Below are positions 58,021 to 64,000 of a stretch of DNA of 64,000 nt, piece by piece. A program made the position numbers and the translations under genes. Source of the stretch: Candidatus Gastranaerophilales bacterium. Its GTDB lineage: Bacteria; Cyanobacteriota; Vampirovibrionia; Gastranaerophilales; Gastranaerophilaceae. The stretch spans positions 62,001-126,000 of the forward strand of contig CAAGHI010000006.1 in the NCBI GenBank assembly GCA_900769645.1, given 5' to 3'. Every line of letters begins with the position of its first letter. Position 1 is the stretch's first letter. The notes beneath the pieces are model-generated. The model saw only the letters and a list, made by a program, of their open reading frames with translations, did no database searches and was not told where the DNA came from.

Positions 58021-59372
58021 TGCTTTACGCATTACTCGGGATAGCTGCTGCATTTTGTGCTTATATTCAATGGGGAGATGAAATTCCTGTTCCTTTTGTT
58101 GACAAAACTCAGAGTAAACAAGAGGCAAAATATATTTATGAGGTAAATAAGCGCACAGAAAAAGCAAAATATGAGCGTGCTGTCGCAGAACGTAAACCGA
58201 CTGGATATATGACGGTTGAAGAGTACGAAGAACTTTCGACGCCAAAAGATAGAATGACTATGGACGTTCCTATGCCGAAAATTCCGACTCCTGCGGATAT
58301 GCTCTATGTTCCGCAACCTGCTTATAAAATAACCAGATACAACAACCCTCCGGGGAGTCCTGAGCTGAATATTACTGACACTTTATACAAACGTCGTCAA
58401 CTTAATGCGCAAGGGATTGTGTCACCTGATTTTAAAAGGTTGGTTTATCCGTCGATTTATTATTATCCTAACAGTGGTTCGACAGCTTGTGATTTGTTTA
58501 TAATCAATTTGGAAGAGGCAAAAACAAACGTTGATAGAATTTTGACGGCAAACACTGTTCATAGGCTTTCTGAGCCGATTTTGTCCACTGAAAAAACAAA
58601 TGATAATTATTTTACTTTTAGAACCCTTACACCTATTGATTTTTCACCAGATGGGACAAAGCTTTTAATAAAAGAAAAAATCGGAAATACTCGTGATGGA
58701 ATTTGGAAAACGACTCCGATTGTGTACGATTTTTCTGTAAAAAACTCGTACAGTTTGGTAGAGGTTCGAGATGCGATAATCTATTATTGGAAAGAAAATA
58801 AAGGATTGGATTTGGAAGATAAGCGCTGGGACGTTACACCGCTTGGTTTTGCAGCGAATAATCCTAATTGGGTAATTGTAACTGCGGAAGCTTATACAGG
58901 GAGTTCTCCGGTAAATCTTGGTACTTGGATTGTAAACACTCAAGGAGAACGTTCTCGGCTTGTCTCTATGCAGCCGTCATCTGTAAATGTTAGCATGAAT
59001 GGCTTTAAACTTGTTAAAGAAGGTGTTGTTCCACCTGCGATTACAGAAAAAGAAGAGGAACAACTCAAACGAATTGAAAAAGCCAATGTAAAACAGCAAA
59101 AAACCGCTGATAAAGCGGAAGTAAAGGCTATGAAAAACTCTTATAAGGCTAAAATCAAAGAGCTCAATGCAGAATATAAAGAGTCACAAAAGGATTATGA
59201 GCTTCGTCAAAAAATTCAAAGTTCAACTTCCGGAAATGATGCTATAGAGAAGTATAAAGAATTAAAAGCAACTCAGGAAGCGCAAAAACAGGCTGAATTG
59301 GAACGCCAAAAAGCAAAAGAACTAAAAGCTCTTGAAAAGCAAAAAGCCAAAGAAGAAAAATCAAAACAATAA
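58020..59372 (+). CDS. Exported beta-propeller-like protein with coiled-coil tail
   Basis: A 450-residue protein. An N-terminal hydrophobic segment (LYALLGIAAAFCAYIQW) suggests a signal anchor. The middle has TPIDFSPDGTKLLIKEKIG and GFAANNPNWVIVTAEAY, resembling WD40-like/TolB-type propeller blades. The C-terminal 110 residues are a Lys/Glu/Ala coiled coil. Coupled to the two-component genes, so it may belong to that signalling unit. Function unknown. Confidence 0.55.
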   Translation: MLYALLGIAAAFCAYIQWGDEIPVPFVDKTQSKQEAKYIYEVNKRTEKAKYERAVAERKPTGYMTVEEYEELSTPKDRMTMDVPMPKIPTPADMLYVPQPAYKITRYNNPPGSPELNITDTLYKRRQLNAQGIVSPDFKRLVYPSIYYYPNSGSTACDLFIINLEEAKTNVDRILTANTVHRLSEPILSTEKTNDNYFTFRTLTPIDFSPDGTKLLIKEKIGNTRDGIWKTTPIVYDFSVKNSYSLVEVRDAIIYYWKENKGLDLEDKRWDVTPLGFAANNPNWVIVTAEAYTGSSPVNLGTWIVNTQGERSRLVSMQPSSVNVSMNGFKLVKEGVVPPAITEKEEEQLKRIEKANVKQQKTADKAEVKAMKNSYKAKIKELNAEYKESQKDYELRQKIQSSTSGNDAIEKYKELKATQEAQKQAELERQKAKELKALEKQKAKEEKSKQ

Positions 59373-59393
59373 TTTTATTGTCGAGAGGTTAAA

Positions 59394-59880
59394 ATGAATA
59401 TAAGAAAAGCAACTGAAAAAGATTTAGACTCCATAATGAATGTTTATGACCCTGCCAGAAAGTTTATGGCAGATGCCGGAAATGTCTCGCAGTGGGGAAA
59501 TGGCTAGCCAAAACGTCAGCTTATTGAGCAAGATATAAAGTGTGGCAATTTTTATATTTGTGAAAATAATGACAAAATCTCTGCGGTTTTTTGCTTTTTT
59601 GTTGGAATTGAGCCATCTTATAAAGAGATTTTTGATGAGAAATGGTTGAATAATGAAAAATATGGTGTTATTCATCGAATTGCTGTCATTGAGCATAAAA
59701 AAAGGTGTTGCATCTTTTTGCATTCAATGGTGTAAAAATCAGTGGCATAACATTAAAATTGACACCCACAAAGACAATTTGCCAATGCAACATACAATTT
59801 TGAAAAACGGCTTTACTTATTGTGGAATTATCAAAAAAGATGATGGTACAACAAGATTAGCTTATCAAATCTCAGTCTAA
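59394..59880 (+). pseudogene. GNAT acetyltransferase pseudogene
   Basis: The frame opens at ATG 59394 behind GAGG with MNIRKATEKDLDSIMNVYD, a GNAT start. It has TAG at 59505-59507 (GNG-stop-PKRQLIEQDI, where a Tyr codon would fit) and loses frame in a seven-A run near 59694; the rest (HTILKNGFTYCGIIKKDDGT) completes the GNAT fold in another frame. Two lesions argue for decay rather than one sequencing error. Confidence 0.75.
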
Positions 59881-59909
59881 GCTTTCTAAAACACCTTATT
59901 ACAAAGCGA

Positions 59910-61640
59910 TTATTTCAAAAGTTCTTTCATGTCAGGTTTGTTCATTGCAGTGTATTGAGCCTGAGCAGGTGTTGTTGCGACTTCTGTTTGTTTTGCTTCA
60001 ACATTTGTGTCTGCTTTGGTTCCTACAGCCTGTTGAATGTTTTGCTGTGCAGCTTGTGCATTTTCGCCTTGTTTTGCTTTCTCTGCAGCCAATTTAGCTT
60101 TGCGTTTAGCTTCCGACTTGTTTGTCATATAAATGTTCAATTTCGGAATTCCAAAACCAAGAATTATACCAGAATACAAGTAGCCGGCAACTTGGGCAAT
60201 GCTTAAGGCTCTTAATTTGCCTTTTGTTTCTTTTCTTACAGCTTCTGAAACTCTAGCGTCATCAAGTTTTTTCAACAAGGTTTTGAATGATAAAGCTTTT
60301 CCATTTTCAACAGAATCAATACCACAAGCTTTTAGACCTCTGTGTAAAACTTCATCTCGAGTTGCCATTGGTGCTTTAAATATTTTGTTAAAGAAGCCTT
60401 TGCCGTGTTCTTTTTCACTGTAATTCAAAAGATTTTGATCCATTGAGTTTGCAACCATTTTGGCAACAAAGTTACCCAAAATCAACCAGTTGAAAAAGCC
60501 CAAAGTATCTTTTACTGCTGATTCTCGGAGTTCATCTTTATCCCTTGCAGACATAAATCTTGACATAATTGTCATACCATAAATGAATTTATATTGATCC
60601 AATGTTGGGTTAAGTCCTTTATATTGGAGCTTTTTCATAATTCCACTTACGCCACCTTTAAAACCTATTGTAGCAAGCGAAATTGTCATAAATCCGGCTG
60701 CAGCAAGAGCTTTCATTATTTTAAATCCGCCAGATTTATCTTTTTCCCTACCTTCAACTCCTACAAAGCCATCGCTTCCGGTTTTTTTCTTTGTTAGGTA
60801 AATATTTAAAGGTTGAATAGACATACCAACTGCAGATGCAATTCCTAAACCTATTAATGCCCTGTTTCTGTTCATTTTTTGCATTGATTTTAAGAATTCA
60901 TCAACATTAATTTCTTTCGCACTAAATGCTCTTGTTACGTTATAAATTCCGTCCAACATGTTAGAAAGGGTTGTTGGTTGGCTTTCTTTAGTCAAACGGA
61001 AACCGTTTTCAGAGCCTGTAACGTGTGTGATAACAGATTGTGCATATTCTTTTAAATCTTTTGTAATTGTAATTGGCGCATTTTCTTTGTTTTTCAAAGT
61101 TTCTGTAAACTTGCCAACAATATCATCAATGTTTTCTTGCGGAATGTTTTTCCACTCATCTCCAACACGAGTTTGAGCATTTTTGAATACTGTTTGAAGA
61201 TAATCGTTAAGTGTATCTTTGCTACCAGATTTAACTTGTGCTGTCCAAGTATCTCCAAGAGTTTTTAAAGTATCATCATCAACAAACATTTTTTGAGCTT
61301 TAACTCCGAATTTTGAGTTAAGTGCTCCTGCAAGCATTATACCACCGAGAGTTCCGTATAAGCCAACTAATGAGTGGTTGATTGTTCCAGAAGATTCTCT
61401 TCTTGCTGTTTCCATACCGGCATCAGGTCCACGGTTTACCATATCAACGGTTGTTCTCGGAATAACCATTGAACATAAGTCAACTGCGTTAGCGCCCCAA
61501 GCCTGATTTGTGTCTAAGAAACGCAATCCTGTTGTAATTGCAGCATAAGCGTTTCCAAAATTTGGTTGAGCCGGATTTTGTTGTTTTTTCTCTTTATAAT
61601 TATTGTTTTGTATTTGGGGTAATATTTGTTGAACTTTCAT
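59910..61640 (-). CDS. Large lineage-specific membrane protein, paralogue A
   Basis: A 576-residue protein behind AAGGAG. A Gln/Asn-rich N-terminus with QPNFGN is followed by hydrophobic helices (for example GLYGTLGGIMLAGAL, IGLGIASAVGMSIQPLNIY, AAAGFMTISLATIGF, FNWLILGNFVAKM) and an Ala/Gln/Lys-rich C-terminus. The pattern VIPRT...RRESSGT...GALN and SARDKDELRESAVKD is shared with paralogue B upstream. I recall similar large proteins in Gastranaerophilales but know no function; a cell-envelope role is possible. Confidence 0.6.
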   Translation of the reverse strand: MKVQQILPQIQNNNYKEKKQQNPAQPNFGNAYAAITTGLRFLDTNQAWGANAVDLCSMVIPRTTVDMVNRGPDAGMETARRESSGTINHSLVGLYGTLGGIMLAGALNSKFGVKAQKMFVDDDTLKTLGDTWTAQVKSGSKDTLNDYLQTVFKNAQTRVGDEWKNIPQENIDDIVGKFTETLKNKENAPITITKDLKEYAQSVITHVTGSENGFRLTKESQPTTLSNMLDGIYNVTRAFSAKEINVDEFLKSMQKMNRNRALIGLGIASAVGMSIQPLNIYLTKKKTGSDGFVGVEGREKDKSGGFKIMKALAAAGFMTISLATIGFKGGVSGIMKKLQYKGLNPTLDQYKFIYGMTIMSRFMSARDKDELRESAVKDTLGFFNWLILGNFVAKMVANSMDQNLLNYSEKEHGKGFFNKIFKAPMATRDEVLHRGLKACGIDSVENGKALSFKTLLKKLDDARVSEAVRKETKGKLRALSIAQVAGYLYSGIILGFGIPKLNIYMTNKSEAKRKAKLAAEKAKQGENAQAAQQNIQQAVGTKADTNVEAKQTEVATTPAQAQYTAMNKPDMKELLK

Positions 61641-61649
61641 TTTATCTCC

Positions 61650-63375
61650 TTACGAATTCACAAATGCTTTAAATGTTTTGTTGTCCTGTAAACGATTTCT
61701 TGAAAAATCGTATGTGGTGCCGGTGGTTTTGGAGGCACTACTTACTTCTTTTTCTGTAGTCGCCGAGGAGGACACTTGGGAGGAGGTTGTGGAACCGACT
61801 CCTTTTTCAGCATTTAATTTCGCAAGTTCTTCTGCGCGTTTTTTGTTAGTTTTCGACCTTGTGTATAGTGGTATAAATACGCCCAATGACAATAGAGAGA
61901 ACACAATATTGCCAAGTTGACATAGTGTACGTAGTTTCTTATCTTTGATTGTACCAAGCTCATCAGAAGATTTCAAGCTTGTATGTTTAGCCCAATTCCA
62001 GAATTTTTGAAGAGGGTTAGCATTCGGATCAGCTTCTTTCAATCTGTTAATCAAATGAGTTCCAGGATTTTTCTTTTCTAGGAATGTAGCAATACCTTTT
62101 GCAACATAGTCACCTAAGAAGTAGAAACTTGAGAATGTTGCAATATCACGAACAGTAGCTTCTCTAAGCTCGTTTTTATCCTCAGATGCTCCCATACGGC
62201 TTGCAAATGTCGCTGTAGAGATAATTCTTGCCTGATCCATTGTTGGGAAAATTCCTTTAAACTGGAAGATGTTTTTCAAAACAGGTCTGTCCATGAACAT
62301 TGAAAGTCCACAAACACCAATCATAGACCCGATTGAGATGAATTTTTGAGCAAGAAGTTCTGCTTTTTCTTTCGGTGTCATTTCTTTGTGTTCGTTATCT
62401 TTGCCGAAATCTTTGTATATCGGAGCACCTTTTTGACCAGATGTTTTGTGTGTAATCCATCTGTTTATAGGCTGCATAGAGATTGCAAGCGGAATAATAA
62501 CGCTAAGTCCGCCAATACTTTTCCAGTTGACAAGTTTAACAGCTTTTTTGCAGTATTCCGATAATGTTTTGCTATCAGTAATTCCTTCTTTAAGTGTGCC
62601 ACGAAGCATTTTAACAGTATCTGAACAAATTGATTCAAGGTTGTTAGAGAAGAATGCTTTGTCAGTCTTAAATCTAATGTTTTCTGCAATGTGAGTTTCT
62701 TCAACAATTGCTCTGTATGCTTCTTTAACTTTTTTAGAACTGTGTTGTTCGCTTAAAACGGCATCAGTAAGTTCGTTTACAGCTTTATGAAGTTTTTCGT
62801 TTCCAATCTTACCAACGAGATTACCTTCTTTATCTCGAGCAATATTAAAGATATCTGCAAAATCTTTTGTTTCAGTACCGTCAACACCTACTAGGCTGCC
62901 GAGTTCATCTCTAAATGTGTTATAAATTCTTTCTCTTTGAGTTAAAGTGTTATTTTCAAGATGTTTGCCATAGAAATCATTGATTTTATGAATTCCATCT
63001 TCGTTAGCCCAAGTGCTAGACAAGTTTGATTTACCAAAATTACCCATAATAGGGCGTTGCAATAACTTAGTAATTCCGGCAACAATAAATCCAGGAATTA
63101 AACAGTTTACAATTAAGCCTGAAGATTCTCTTCTAAATGCCTCAAAACCTGCATATCCGTTTGATTCTTTGGTTTCGATAACAGTTCTAGGTACGATAGC
63201 AGTAGACATATCCAAAACAGTAACGTTTACCATTGGCTGTTTTTCGCATTGTTGAATAAGCCAAACTGCGCCATCAGCCAATCCTGTGAATGATTGCTGC
63301 TGCCCTTTTTGTTTACTGTTATCCCTTCTCGGGGTATTGTTATTTACACTAGCTAAATTGATTTTTTCTATCATA
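61650..63375 (-). CDS. Large lineage-specific membrane protein, paralogue B
   Basis: A 574-residue paralogue of the next gene, nine bases apart. ATG 63375 (MIEKINLASVNNN) is used; a TTG upstream would lie on the promoter. SFTGLADGAVWLI, AIVPRTVIETKE, RRESSGLIVNCLIPGF, SIGGLSVIIPLAISMQPIN, ASEDKNELREATVRD correspond to paralogue A. A -10 TATAAT (on the minus strand near 63408) starts the operon. Unknown function. Confidence 0.6.
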
Positions 63376-63401
63376 ATTAAGTCTGGATTAAAACTACACA
63401 A

Positions 63402-63665
63402 CTATTATACCAGTTACACATTATATTAAAAGTCGGGCAAAAAAAAAGTTGCGTCGAAATTGGCGAATGTTAAGGTTATGTAAAGATGAATTTTTGCGTT
63501 TTTTTCTAAAAATACAATAATTAGTTTGAAAAATTTTAAACTTTTGTTAGTTTTTTATTTCAAAATGGCAAAAAATGTTCAAAAATCTTAAAAATTTGTT
63601 TGAAAATTATTGTAAATTTTTGTTAAGAAAAATGATTTTATCTTGATTTTTAGCCAAAAAACTTC
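63402..63665. other. AT-rich intergenic region
   Basis: These 264 bases hold the promoter of the upstream leftward operon (TATAAT at the left end, minus strand) and A/T homopolymer tracts. No gene or clear hairpin was seen. Confidence 0.5.
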
Positions 63666-64000
63666 TTATTTGTAGCTTTTTACAAATTCTATGGCATGGT
63701 CTTTGTCTGTAATATCGCCATTAATTTGAGCTTCATGAAGCGCTTCCATAATCTCGCCGAGTTGTCTTGAAGGTTTGATATTTAAAATCTTCATAACTTC
63801 GTTACCGTCAAGTAATTTGGGAAGTTGTTTTAGAGTTTCTCGCGCTTCAAGATAAAATCTCAAAAGCATGTTCAAATATGTGATATTGTGCTCTACAATT
63901 TCATCAGTAATTTCAGGCCCACGAGCCGAAAGCCTGTCAGCTTGTGCCAAAATTATCTCATCAATTGAATTCATGTCCATTTTTCTAACATATCGCATCA
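63666..64000 (-). CDS. cca: CCA-adding enzyme/tRNA nucleotidyltransferase, C-terminal part
   Basis: The last 110 or so residues of a protein whose 5' end is beyond the right edge. AQADRLSARGPEITDEIVEH, LPKLLDGNEVMKILNIKPSRQLGEI and EALHEAQINGDITDKDHAIEF form the C-terminal body/tail of HD-type CCA tRNA nucleotidyltransferases, after the catalytic and HD parts. It adds CCA ends to tRNA. The methionine at 63998 is probably internal. Confidence 0.75.
   Translation of the reverse strand, partial: MRYVRKMDMNSIDEIILAQADRLSARGPEITDEIVEHNITYLNMLLRFYLEARETLKQLPKLLDGNEVMKILNIKPSRQLGEIMEALHEAQINGDITDKDHAIEFVKSYK

Overview
The window is AT-rich and holds most of a temperate myovirus prophage (left edge to about 42.4 kb), followed by about 21 kb of bacterial chromosome. 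The host is most likely a gut-type non-photosynthetic relative of cyanobacteria (Vampirovibrionia/Melainabacteria, order Gastranaerophilales). This is inferred from the mix of HydG ([FeFe]-hydrogenase maturation), desulfoferrodoxin plus ferritin, PilT, ClpB, a low-GC genome and large lineage-type membrane proteins of unknown function. No rRNA, tRNA, integrase or att site is visible, so lineage and prophage borders are inference. The left prophage end lies outside the window.

Left arm (1-9.5 kb, mainly minus strand): early genes. They run from a MazG-like protein, a tandem-repeat protein, a helicase-loader-like protein, a DnaD-like replisome organiser, a tiny protein with an SSB-type tail and an ERF annealase down to YopX and small accessory proteins. 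Upstream are two back-to-back RNA-like hairpins, a SieB-like membrane protein and an Hfq/Sm-like small protein. A ribbon-helix-helix gene and a CI/LexA-like S24 repressor (9.4-10.2 kb) form the divergent switch.

Right arm (10.3-42.4 kb, mainly plus strand): small and large terminase, portal, MuF head protein, protease/scaffold with an internal scaffold start, decoration protein, capsid, connectors, contractile sheath, tube, a tail-assembly chaperone with a clear -1 frameshift site, tape measure, a Pam3-like simple baseplate (plug, M23-bearing hub, Gp138 spike, gp25, J, DUF2612), two tail-fibre paralogues and a lysis block ending in an amidase and a strong terminator.

The most interesting part is the cargo inside the structural operon. 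The MuF protein carries a C-terminal papain-like (Tox-PL type) toxin domain with an intact Cys-His-Asp set. A convergent immunity-type gene with its own consensus promoter overlaps its 3' end. About 8 kb downstream lies an inverted second cassette: a stand-alone toxin with the same linker, a second immunity gene sharing its first 19 residues with the first, and a third related membrane-anchored protein. The halves that differ are bounded on both sides by conserved 5' gene segments, as expected for a swappable toxin/immunity cassette. Next to it is a Panacea (PanA-type) antitoxin gene with a two-helix membrane partner. Beyond the tape measure are three membrane genes (two with zinc ribbons), a repeat protein ending in the same peptide as the tape measure, and an ImmA-like protease. 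Two of these accessory operons share a 41-bp promoter element.

A second theme is translation initiation. Eight start codons (six in the phage, two in the host) lie exactly six bases after a -10 box, most or all without a Shine-Dalgarno sequence, pointing to leaderless mRNAs.

Host part (42.9-64 kb): pilT, recO, a membrane protein, clpB, a pair of acetyltransferase-like paralogues, hydG, mnmA, glmU, an unknown gene, a large Alu-domain-type SRP RNA on the minus strand, desulfoferrodoxin-ferritin, a REC-PAS-histidine kinase with a NarL-type regulator and a propeller-like protein, a decayed GNAT gene, two large paralogous membrane proteins, and the 3' end of a CCA-adding enzyme gene running off the right edge.
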